Below are positions 7,777 through 13,825 of a stretch of 20,024 nucleotides of DNA, one piece after another (the first letter of the stretch is position 1; every line of letters starts with the position of its first letter). Both the position numbers and the translations under genes were made by a program. The DNA is taken from contig JAVKSM010000051.1 of NCBI GenBank assembly GCA_039583705.1, positions 1-20,024 on the forward strand. Reading direction: 5' to 3'. The notes beneath the pieces are model-generated. The model ran no database searches. It worked only from the letters and a program-made list of their open reading frames with translations, and was not told the origin of the DNA. The DNA comes from JAVKSM01 sp039583705. Its GTDB lineage: Bacteria; Actinomycetota; Actinomycetes; Mycobacteriales; Pseudonocardiaceae.

Positions 7777-7924
7777 GGCGAAGACGGCAACCGGCGGCCG
7801 GCGTACTGGACGACCTACGCGCGGGCGCTGGCCCGGGTGCGGGGCTGGCGGGGGGACGCGGTGAGCTGGGAGCTGCGAGGGATGGCCTACGCGCCGGCCT
7901 GCCGGTGTAGGACTACCCGACACC

Positions 7925-7941
7925 CTTACCGCTCCGGTAAG
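7925..7941 (-). terminator. Hairpin just downstream of the midA-like gene
   Basis: CTTACCG-CTC-CGGTAAG is a perfect 7-bp inverted repeat with a 3-nt loop, starting 10 nt after the stop of the midA-like gene in its direction of reading. No T-tract follows. It may act as a weak terminator or an mRNA 3'-end structure separating midA from the phosphoesterase-nuoD pair. Confidence 0.45.
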
Positions 7942-7950
7942 CGCAGCCGG

Positions 7951-9024
7951 TCAGCCGTCAGCGGTCGGCAGGACCAGGTCCGGTGCCAGATTCGTGACCG
8001 TCTGCAGCAGCCAGCCGAACCCGCCGAGGCCGGCCGGGTCGCGCAGCTCGGCCACCCGTCCCGCCCGCGACGCCGCGGCCAGCCAGCCGAGCGGGTCGAC
8101 GGCGCAGCGGGCCGGGACCGGCGGGGTGGTGGCGGCCAGGCCGAGGGCGGCCAGGGCGTCGCGCTGGCTGGCCAGGACGGTGCCGGTGGCACCGGCCGCG
8201 CATCCGGCCGCCGCGCAGGCGTCCAGCGCCACGTGGGCGGTGAGGTCGGTGCTGCCGTCCGGCACCGGTACCACCCGGCTGCCCCCGCGGTAGCCGGCCA
8301 GGGTGCCGGCGGGGTAACGGCCGGCGCTCCGATCGGCCCTGGTGGAGGCGTAGTCGACGGCGAGCGCCGCGCCAGCGCGGACGCGGCGGACGGCGTGCGC
8401 CCACGCGGCGTCGCGGGTAGCCCCGACCTCGGCGCGCCAGCCCTGGCGCAGCGGCCACCACCGGGCCAGCCACCGGGCCTCCGGGCCGCCCACGAGCCGG
8501 CCCGGTCGCTCGCTTCCGTCCGGCGCGACACGCAGCCGGTGGGGGCGGTCCGGGGCGGCGAGCACGACCGGGCAGGGCACGGCGTCCAGCCACTCGTTTC
8601 CGACAAGCAGCCCGGTGACCGTGGTCGGCAGCCGCGCCTGCCACCCGATCCGCCCGTCGAGGCGTGGCGGGCGCGGGGCCAGGTCGACGCCGGTCACCCG
8701 GAGCCGGCCGGCCAGCACCGGAGGCGCCAACGCGAGCACCGCCGCGGCCAGCTCGCCCCCGCCGGCGCCCACGTCCACGAGGTCGAGGCACCCCGGCCGG
8801 CCCAGCGCCGCGTCGAGCCGGGCGAGCAGCTCCAGCACGGCCCGCGCCAGCTCGTCGCCGACCTGGGGCGCGGTCCGGAAGTGCCCGGCCGGGCGCTCGC
8901 CGCGGGTGAAGAAACCACCCTCCCCGTACAGCGCGCCGTGCCAGGCCGCCTCCCAGTCCCGGTGGGCACAGTCCCGGTGTGCCCAGTCGCGGTGGGCGAG
9001 GCGCCGCGCCGCGGGAGGCGTCAT
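7951..9024 (-). CDS. MidA-family (DUF185) SAM-dependent methyltransferase
   Basis: The 357-aa product has the MidA/NDUFAF7-family layout: a GALYGEGGFFTRGERPAGHF segment at 30-49, the SAM-binding motif LVDVGAGGGELAA at 82-94, a VTGVDLAPR acidic strand end near 110-118, and LLVGNEWLDAVP at 139-150, the family's N-E-x-x-D-x-x-P motif. Family members methylate proteins; human NDUFAF7 dimethylates an arginine of the complex I subunit NDUFS2, a NuoD homologue. A NuoD-like gene lies two genes downstream on the same strand, suggesting a substrate. Residues 10-24 are three AHRDW-like units from a 15-nt repeat. ATG 9024 is chosen because a -10-like TAGACC ends 6 nt before it, consistent with a leaderless mRNA; GTG 9030 is the alternative. 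The first 56 bases and the upstream sequence recur after the gap (9146-9222), which looks like an assembly duplication. Confidence 0.83.
   Translation of the reverse strand: MTPPAARRLAHRDWAHRDCAHRDWEAAWHGALYGEGGFFTRGERPAGHFRTAPQVGDELARAVLELLARLDAALGRPGCLDLVDVGAGGGELAAAVLALAPPVLAGRLRVTGVDLAPRPPRLDGRIGWQARLPTTVTGLLVGNEWLDAVPCPVVLAAPDRPHRLRVAPDGSERPGRLVGGPEARWLARWWPLRQGWRAEVGATRDAAWAHAVRRVRAGAALAVDYASTRADRSAGRYPAGTLAGYRGGSRVVPVPDGSTDLTAHVALDACAAAGCAAGATGTVLASQRDALAALGLAATTPPVPARCAVDPLGWLAAASRAGRVAELRDPAGLGGFGWLLQTVTNLAPDLVLPTADG
8954..8998. repeat. 15-nt tandem repeat in the 5' end of the midA-like gene
   Basis: Three consecutive 15-nt units (8954-8968, 8969-8983, 8984-8998), each close to CAGTCCCGGTGGGCA on the plus strand, differ at only a few positions. 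On the minus strand they encode AHRDW, AHRDC and AHRDW. The duplicated flank of the nearby gap begins exactly at the second unit, so the repeat may have contributed to the assembly break and its copy number is uncertain. Confidence 0.9.
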
Positions 9025-9045
9025 CGACACGGTCTACCACCCGCG
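8969..9045. repeat. 77-nt segment duplicated across the assembly gap (left copy)
   Basis: These 77 bases are identical to 9146-9222 on the far side of a 100-N run. A perfect overlap of exactly 77 nt at the ends of two contigs fits a de Bruijn-graph assembly with k=77 that was scaffolded without merging. The underlying genome most likely has one copy. Confidence 0.9.
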
Positions 9046-9145
9046 NNNNNNNNNNNNNNNNNNNNNNNNNNNNNNNNNNNNNNNNNNNNNNNNNNNNNNN
9101 NNNNNNNNNNNNNNNNNNNNNNNNNNNNNNNNNNNNNNNNNNNNN
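9046..9145. other. Assembly gap of 100 N
   Basis: A run of exactly 100 undetermined bases, the conventional scaffold gap of unknown length. Because the flanks are the same 77 nt, the true gap length is probably negative, meaning the contigs overlap. Collapsing it joins the midA-like start directly to the prsW promoter. Confidence 0.97.
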
Positions 9146-9222
9146 CAGTCCCGGTGTGCCCAGTCGCGGTGGGCGAGGCGCCGCGCCGCGGGAGGCGTCA
9201 TCGACACGGTCTACCACCCGCG
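9146..9222. repeat. 77-nt segment duplicated across the assembly gap (right copy)
   Basis: Identical to 8969-9045. It contains a second copy of the midA-like start codon (ATG at 9201, minus strand) and of its upstream TAGACC element, which would otherwise encode only a truncated N-terminus running into the N run. Confidence 0.9.
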
Positions 9223-9235
9223 GCGGCCCTAGGCT
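9208..9235. promoter_or_regulatory. Divergent promoter region between midA-like and prsW-like genes
   Basis: On the plus strand TAGGCT (9230-9235) ends 7 nt before the prsW ATG, the spacing expected of a leaderless actinobacterial transcript. On the minus strand TAGACC (9213-9208, repeated at 9036-9031) ends 6 nt before the midA ATG. No good -35 is visible for either. If the gap is collapsed the two start codons are only about 41 bp apart. Confidence 0.5.
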
Positions 9236-9242
9236 GCCGGGC

Positions 9243-10406
9243 ATGGCGGCCTACCAGCCGCGCCGGCAGCGGCACCGGCGGGTCGTGCTGGCACCGGTCG
9301 TCGGGCTCGTCCTGCTCGGCGCCTGCGGGCTGGTCGTCGTCGCGATGGCGAGCACCGTGGTCGGCCCCCGGGATGTCGTCGTCGGCGCGGTTCTCGCGCT
9401 GCTACCGGTCGGCCCGGTCGTCGCGGCGTTCCTGTGGGTCGACCGCTGGGAGCCCGAGCCGCCACGGCTGTTGCTCACGGCGTTCCTGTGGGGGGCCGGG
9501 CTCGCCGCCCTCGTGGCGTTGGTCATCAACGACAGCGCGGTGCTGGCCGCGGACCACCTGCTCGGCAAGGCCAGCGGCGGCGTTCTGAGCGCGACGGTGT
9601 CCGCGCCGTTCGTGGAGGAGGCCGCCAAGGGCGCCTTCGTGCTCGGCGTGCTGCTGCTGCGGCGGCGCGAGTTCGACGGCGTGGTCGACGGTATCGTCTA
9701 CGCCGGGATCACCGCGGCCGGCTTCGCGTTCACCGAGAACATCATCTATTTCGGGCGGGCGTTCGCCTCGGCGGGTCCGACGCATGCCGGGCTGATCGCG
9801 GTGTTTGTGCTGCGTGGGGTGCTCGCGCCGTTCGCCCACCCGCTGTTCACCTCGATGACGGGCATCGGCCTCGGGGTCGCCGCGACGACGCGCAGCCACT
9901 CCGTGCGGATACTCGCGCCGCTGGCCGGCTACCTGCTGGCGGTCTGCCTGCACGCGCTCTGGAACGCCTCCTCGCTGCTGCGGGGCGGGTTCCTCATCGT
10001 GTACACGCTGGTCATGGTCCCGCTGTTCTTCTCCGTGGTGGGGCTTGCGGTGTGGCAGCGGCACCGGGAGCAGCGGGTGGTGACCACGCAGCTACCGGCG
10101 ATCGCGGCGGCCGGGTGGATCGCGCCCAGCGAGGTCGGGTTGCTGGCCAGCCTCGCCGGGCGGCGGGGATGGCGAAACGCGGTGCGGCGGCAGGCGGGTC
10201 CGGCGGCGGCGCGGGCGGTCGCCGGGTACCAGGCGGCCGTGACCGAGCTGGCTTTCTTGCGCTCCCGGATGTCCCGTGGCACTACCGGGCCGGACGCCGT
10301 GAGCTGGCATGGCGAGTTGGTCACCGAGCTGGCCCGCTCCCGGGCCGCCGCGCTCGCCGCCCCCGGCGCGCTGGACGCGGCGTGGCGGCGTTCCCGAGCC
10401 CGGTAG
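9243..10406 (+). CDS. PrsW-like intramembrane metalloprotease
   Basis: This 387-aa protein has about eight hydrophobic segments in its first 290 residues, followed by a soluble C-terminal region of about 100 residues. It shows the PrsW-family motifs: EEAAK (125-129, E-E-x-x-K), FAFTE (161-165, F-x-x-x-E), an AHPLFTS histidine at 199, and HALWN (237-241), where the better-known members have H-x-x-x-D. PrsW of Bacillus cleaves the anti-sigma factor RsiW; the substrate here is unknown and no anti-sigma gene is adjacent. The ATG at 9243 is chosen because it follows a -10-like TAGGCT by 7 nt. An open frame continues upstream through the N run, but that is an artefact. It diverges from the midA-like gene, and a short repeat array follows its stop. 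Confidence 0.85.
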   Translation: MAAYQPRRQRHRRVVLAPVVGLVLLGACGLVVVAMASTVVGPRDVVVGAVLALLPVGPVVAAFLWVDRWEPEPPRLLLTAFLWGAGLAALVALVINDSAVLAADHLLGKASGGVLSATVSAPFVEEAAKGAFVLGVLLLRRREFDGVVDGIVYAGITAAGFAFTENIIYFGRAFASAGPTHAGLIAVFVLRGVLAPFAHPLFTSMTGIGLGVAATTRSHSVRILAPLAGYLLAVCLHALWNASSLLRGGFLIVYTLVMVPLFFSVVGLAVWQRHREQRVVTTQLPAIAAAGWIAPSEVGLLASLAGRRGWRNAVRRQAGPAAARAVAGYQAAVTELAFLRSRMSRGTTGPDAVSWHGELVTELARSRAAALAAPGALDAAWRRSRAR

Positions 10407-10453
10407 CAGCCGACCAGCCGGGGGCAGCCGACCAGCCGGGGGCAGCCGACCAG
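10407..10453. repeat. 18-nt tandem repeat directly after prsW
   Basis: Two perfect units of CAGCCGACCAGCCGGGGG (10407-10424, 10425-10442) and an 11-nt partial third (10443-10453) begin at the base after the prsW stop codon. The period is a multiple of three although the array is outside the reading frame, so it may once have been coding. No hairpin with a T-tract is formed. Confidence 0.93.
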
Positions 10454-10498
10454 CGTGAACCAGGTCACGGCGGTGCGCCGAGCCTCCCCCCGCGCGGC

Positions 10499-10504
10499 TA
10501 CCCT
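10499..10504 (+). promoter_or_regulatory. Possible -10 element of the DUF2520-panC-panD-coaX operon
   Basis: TACCCT fits the actinobacterial -10 pattern TAnnnT and lies about 68 nt before the ATG at 10573, in the only gap upstream of the pantothenate genes. No convincing -35 hexamer is seen, so this is a weak call. Confidence 0.35.
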
Positions 10505-10572
10505 GACGGCCGAGATCGTCCGGTACCCGGGGACGGCGGGACTGGAACGCGTGGAAGGTGAAGCGCACGACG

Positions 10573-11547
10573 ATGAGCGCAGCGCAGGGCCGGCCGGCCC
10601 GCCTGGCCGTCGGGGTCGTGTCGGCTGGCCGGGTGGGGGCTGTCCTGGGTGCGGCGCTGGCCGGGGCCGGTCACCGCGTGCTGGCCACCTCCGGCGTGTC
10701 GCGGCTCTCGGTCGCCCGAGCCGCCGCGCTGCTGCCCGACGTCCCGCTGCGCCCGCCCGACGAGGTTGTCGCGGGCGCCGACCTCGCGCTGCTCGCGGTT
10801 CCGGACGACGTGCTGCCCGGCCTGGTCCGGGGGCTGGCAGCGGCCGGCTCCTTCCGTCCCGGCCAGATCGTCGTGCACACCTCCGGCGCCCACGGGGTGG
10901 CGGTGCTCGCGCCGGCCCGCGAACACGACGTGCTGCCGCTGGCACTGCACCCCGTCATGACCTTCACCGGCCGTGCCGAGGACGTGGTGCGCCTCGCCGG
11001 CGCGTGCGTCGGGGTGACTGCCGCCGACGGCGACGAGGCCGCCTGGAGCGTCGGGGAGGCCCTGGTCGTCGAGATGGGTGGCGAGCCGGTGCGGGTCGCC
11101 GAGGCGGTCCGGCCGCTCTACCATGCCGCACTCGCGCACGGCAGCAACCACCTCGTCACCCTGGTGCGCGACTGCGCCGACCTGTTGGGCCGGGCCGGCA
11201 TCCAGCCGACCGACCGCGTCATCGCCCCGCTGCTCTCGGCGGCGCTGGACAACGCGCTGCGCCACGGCGACCGGGCGCTCACCGGGCCCGTCGCCCGGGG
11301 CGACGTCGGGACGCTGCGGGTCCACCTGCAGCGGCTCGCGACCGACGCCCCCGACGTGGCGCCGGCCTATCGCGTGCTCGCCGCCCGCACCGCGCGGCGG
11401 GCCGCCGCCGCCGGTTTCCTCGGTCCCGGGGCCGCCGCCGAGGTCGAGGCGGCGCTGGCGGCCGATCGACCCGACCAGGGACCCGATCGGCGATCCGACC
11501 AGGGACCTGACCGGCCGGACCGGCGACCCGACCAGGAGGCGCCGTGA
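10573..11547 (+). CDS. Rossmann-like and DUF2520 domain protein
   Basis: The 324-aa product has an N-terminal Rossmann-type NAD(P)-binding domain (LAVGVVSAGRVGAVLGAAL, residues 11-29), a SGAHG segment, and a helical C-terminal domain with YHAALAHGSNHLVTL and LTGPVARGD, characteristic of DUF2520. The pairing resembles 6-phosphogluconate/ketopantoate-reductase-like dehydrogenases. It is 4-nt coupled (GTGA) to panC, and the same neighbour precedes panC in mycobacteria, so a role as a ketopantoate reductase-like enzyme is a reasonable inference but not shown. From about residue 298 the C-terminus is a DRPDQGP-type repeat tail. ATG 10573 is chosen for the usual short leader before the glycine motif; GTG 10558 in frame is possible and would place GGAAGG inside the gene. 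Confidence 0.85.
   Translation: MSAAQGRPARLAVGVVSAGRVGAVLGAALAGAGHRVLATSGVSRLSVARAAALLPDVPLRPPDEVVAGADLALLAVPDDVLPGLVRGLAAAGSFRPGQIVVHTSGAHGVAVLAPAREHDVLPLALHPVMTFTGRAEDVVRLAGACVGVTAADGDEAAWSVGEALVVEMGGEPVRVAEAVRPLYHAALAHGSNHLVTLVRDCADLLGRAGIQPTDRVIAPLLSAALDNALRHGDRALTGPVARGDVGTLRVHLQRLATDAPDVAPAYRVLAARTARRAAAAGFLGPGAAAEVEAALAADRPDQGPDRRSDQGPDRPDRRPDQEAP
11471..11537. repeat. Degenerate tandem repeat at the 3' end of the DUF2520 gene
   Basis: CCGACCAGGGACC occurs at 11471-11483 and 11495-11507, a 24-nt period, with a third, shortened copy at 11528-11537. It encodes the Asp/Arg/Pro/Gln tail of the DUF2520 protein. The third copy changes to CCAGGAGG and thereby supplies the ribosome site of panC. 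Confidence 0.85.
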
Positions 11548-12428
11548 GGACCGCCGTCCACCCCGACTACGTCCCGGGTCGACTCACCGTGCACCGGCAG
11601 CCGGGCGAGCTGGCGCGGGTGACGCGGGCGCTGCGGGCGACCGGCCGCACGGTGGCGTTCGTCCCGACGATGGGCGCGCTGCACGCCGGGCACCGCGAGC
11701 TGCTGCGGCGGGCCCGCCGGGCACCCGGCTCGGTCACCGTCACGTCGATCTTCGTGAACCCGCTGCAATTCGGGCCGGACGAGGATCTGGCGCGCTACCC
11801 CCGCCCGCTGGAGGCCGACCTCGAGGTGTGCCGGGAGGAAGGCGTCGAGCTGGTCCTGCACCCGCCGGTGGACGCGCTGTACCCGACGGGCGCAGACACC
11901 ACCGTCCACCCTGGACGTCTGGGAGAGGAGCTGGAGGGGGCGCTGCGCCCGGGCCATTTCGCCGGGGTGCTCACGGTGATGGCCAAGCTGCTGCACGTGG
12001 TCGCGCCGGACACGGTGTACTTCGGCGAGAAAGACTACCAGCAGCTCGTCCTCGTCCGCCGCATGGTGCGCGACCTCGACTTCGGGGTCAGGGTCGTCGG
12101 GGTTCCCACGGTGCGCGAGCCCAGTGGGCTGGCCCTGTCCTCACGCAACGCCTACCTCGACGCGGGGCAGCGCGCCGCGGCGGTGGCGCTGTCCGCCGCG
12201 CTGACCGCCGGCCGCCGCGCGGGCTCGGCTGGTGGCGACGCGGTGCTGGCGGCCGCCCGGGAGGTCGTGGCGGCCGAGCCGGCGCTCGAGCTGGAGTACC
12301 TCGAGCTGCGCGACCCCGACCTGTGCCCGGCGCCCCGGTCCGGTCCGGCTCGGCTGCTCCTCGCGGCCCGGCTGGGCGCCACCCACCTGATCGACAATGC
12401 CGCGGTGTCTGTGACGAGGAGGCCGTAG
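11544..12428 (+). CDS. panC: Pantothenate synthetase (PanC)
   Basis: PanC joins pantoate and beta-alanine through a pantoyl-adenylate using ATP. The 294-aa product is of normal length. It shows the HxGH-like nucleotide motif in PTMGALHAGH (41-50, His47 and His50), VNPLQFGPDEDLARYPR (71-87), YFGEKDYQQL (159-168) and the KMSKS-like loop with REPSGLALSSRN (191-202). The GTG start overlaps the preceding stop as GTGA, with AGGAGG at 11534-11539 four bases upstream. panD, which makes its beta-alanine substrate, begins 2 nt after its stop. Confidence 0.97.
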   Translation: MRTAVHPDYVPGRLTVHRQPGELARVTRALRATGRTVAFVPTMGALHAGHRELLRRARRAPGSVTVTSIFVNPLQFGPDEDLARYPRPLEADLEVCREEGVELVLHPPVDALYPTGADTTVHPGRLGEELEGALRPGHFAGVLTVMAKLLHVVAPDTVYFGEKDYQQLVLVRRMVRDLDFGVRVVGVPTVREPSGLALSSRNAYLDAGQRAAAVALSAALTAGRRAGSAGGDAVLAAAREVVAAEPALELEYLELRDPDLCPAPRSGPARLLLAARLGATHLIDNAAVSVTRRP

Positions 12429-12430
12429 AG

Positions 12431-12871
12431 GTGCTGCGCACCATGCTCAAGTCCAAGATCCATCGGGCCACGGTGACGCGGGCCGACCTGAACTACGTCG
12501 GCTCCATCACGGTCGACGAGGACCTCATGGACGCCGCCGACCTGCTCGCCGGCGAGCAGGTGGCAATCGTGGACGTCACCAACGGCGCCCGGCTGGAGAC
12601 CTACGTCATTCCCGGGGTGCGGGGCAGCGGCGTGATCGGGATCAACGGCGCCGCGGCGCACCTGGTCGCGCCCGGCGACCTCGTCATCCTCATCTCCTAC
12701 GGCGTCATGGACGACGCGGCCGCGCGGGCCCACCAGCCCCGGGTGGTGTTCGTCGACGCCCGCAACCGGGTGGCGGAGCTGGGCGGCGACCCGGGGCACG
12801 CGCCCGCCGGGTACGACCTGTGCAATGGGTCCACCTCCAATGGGTCCACCGTGGAATCCGTGGGATCGTAG
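12431..12871 (+). CDS. panD: Aspartate 1-decarboxylase (PanD)
   Basis: PanD makes beta-alanine from aspartate and cleaves itself to form a pyruvoyl cofactor. The self-cleavage site Gly24-Ser25 is present in YVGSITVDEDL, the substrate-binding region begins MLRTMLKSKIHRATVT, and NGARLETYVI and GINGAAAHL follow. The GTG at 12431 restores the usual MLRTM start and is preceded by GAGGAGG at 12415-12421; ATG 12443 is the alternative. At 146 residues it is somewhat longer than common PanD proteins; the extra is a tail ending in NGSTSNGST, produced by a 15-nt duplication. coaX starts 7 nt after its stop. Confidence 0.97.
   Translation: MLRTMLKSKIHRATVTRADLNYVGSITVDEDLMDAADLLAGEQVAIVDVTNGARLETYVIPGVRGSGVIGINGAAAHLVAPGDLVILISYGVMDDAAARAHQPRVVFVDARNRVAELGGDPGHAPAGYDLCNGSTSNGSTVESVGS
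12823..12852. repeat. 15-nt tandem duplication at the 3' end of panD
   Basis: CAATGGGTCCACC recurs at 12823-12835 and 12838-12850, a 15-nt period. In the panD frame it encodes NGSTS and NGSTV, lengthening the C-terminal tail without disturbing the frame. Confidence 0.88.
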
Positions 12872-12878
12872 CCTCGCC

Positions 12879-13667
12879 GTGCTGCTCTGCATCGACGTCG
12901 GCAACACCGAAACGGCGCTGGGTCTCTACCCGCCGCCGTTCGACGAGGCGCGCCCGGAGCTGGTCTGGAGCGCGCGGATGCGCACCGACCGGCGAATCAC
13001 CGGCGACGAGCTCGCCCTGGCGGTGCGGGGACTACTCGAGGGTCGCGCCGACACGGTGAGCGGCGTGGCGGCGCTGTCGACCGTGCCCACGGTCCGCCGG
13101 GAGTTGCGGCTCATGCTCGCCCGGCACTACCGCGACATACCCTCGGTGATCGTCGAGCCGGGGGTCCGGACCGGGGTGCCGCTGCTCGTGGACAACCCGA
13201 GGGAGGTGGGCGCCGACCGGGTGGTGGGCACGCTGGCGGCGTACCACCTGTACCGCACCGCGTGCGTGGTGGTCGACTTCGGGACCTCCACCAACATCGA
13301 CGTGGTGTCCTCGCGGGGGGAGTTCCTCGGCGGCGCGCTCGCGCCGGGCGTCGAGATCTCCGTCGACGCCCTCGCCGCCCGGGCCGCGGAGCTGCGCACC
13401 GTGGAGCTGCTGCGACCCCGGTCAGTGATCGGGAAGAACACCGTCGAGTGCCTCCAGGCGGGTATCATCTACGGCTTCGCCGGCCAGGTCGACGGGCTGG
13501 TGCGCCGGATCCTCGCCGAGCTTGACGGCCCGGTGACGGTCATCGCCACCGGCGGCCTGGCCTCGGTGGTGGGCACCGAGTGCGAGACGATCACCGAGCG
13601 GGTCGAGGATCTCACGCTGCTGGGTCTCTACCTCGCTTTCGTCCGCACCACCCGGGAACGGCGCTAG
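12879..13667 (+). CDS. coaX: Type III pantothenate kinase (CoaX)
   Basis: CoaX phosphorylates pantothenate, the first committed step towards coenzyme A, directly downstream of the genes that make its substrate. The 262-aa product has the ATP-binding DVGNT at 6-10, DNPREVGADRVVG (105-117) with the catalytic-type Asp113, VVDFGTSTNID (131-141), GGALAPGVEIS (151-161) and a late TGGLA phosphate motif. The GTG at 12879 gives the family's standard MLL-IDVGNT start, 7 nt after panD; an open frame extends 18 codons further up but runs over the panD repeat. No nadB or nadC lies between panD and coaX. Confidence 0.95.
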   Translation: MLLCIDVGNTETALGLYPPPFDEARPELVWSARMRTDRRITGDELALAVRGLLEGRADTVSGVAALSTVPTVRRELRLMLARHYRDIPSVIVEPGVRTGVPLLVDNPREVGADRVVGTLAAYHLYRTACVVVDFGTSTNIDVVSSRGEFLGGALAPGVEISVDALAARAAELRTVELLRPRSVIGKNTVECLQAGIIYGFAGQVDGLVRRILAELDGPVTVIATGGLASVVGTECETITERVEDLTLLGLYLAFVRTTRERR

Positions 13668-13701
13668 GGCGTGCCGTCCACCGCCACCGTGGGCCGGCAG
13701 C

Positions 13702-13728
13702 GACGGCAACGACGGCAACGACGGCAAC
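13702..13728. repeat. 9-nt tandem repeat downstream of coaX
   Basis: Three perfect copies of GACGGCAAC (13702-13710, 13711-13719, 13720-13728), flanked by partial copies, lie in the intergenic region about 35 nt after the coaX stop. No function is visible. Confidence 0.93.
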
Positions 13729-13759
13729 GACCGGTAGCCAGCTCGCACCGTGGGTGTCC

Positions 13760-13790
13760 GGAAACGGGCATCCCGGGCCGGGTCTACGGT
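13760..13790 (+). promoter_or_regulatory. Promoter-like element, copy B, before the frameshifted gene
   Basis: GGAAAC (13760-13765) and TACGGT (13785-13790), 19 nt apart, lie about 35 nt before the GTG at 13826. The whole stretch, from GTGTC at 13754, resembles the one at 7742-7776, with a 2-nt length difference in the spacer. It probably drives the small gene that follows. Confidence 0.42.
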
Positions 13791-13825
13791 TGAGGGACGG
13801 TCACCGGGATCGGGAGGGGTGCGCC

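Larger units (their letters stand above)
7655..7950. other. Gap between the phosphoesterase and midA-like genes; possible small plus-strand ORF
   Basis: This 296-bp stretch precedes the phosphoesterase and follows the midA-like gene, both on the minus strand. It holds a hairpin (7925-7941), a promoter-like element on the plus strand (7748-7776) and a plus-strand frame from GTG 7732 whose first 59 codons are almost all G/C-ending and rich in Trp and Tyr (AYWTTYARALARVRGWRGD). That frame then runs on antisense to midA without a sensible end, so I do not call it a gene. It may be a remnant or an unannotated small protein. Confidence 0.35.

Noticed and set aside
8969..9222. A genuine tandem duplication or insertion site around the N run
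   Set aside because: The copies are identical, exactly 77 nt, and end precisely at the N run on both sides, which fits an assembler overlap better than biology.
8979..9242. A longer PrsW-like protein reading through the N run
   Set aside because: The frame crosses undetermined bases and the duplicated midA start; the ATG at 9243 follows a promoter element and gives a normal PrsW start.
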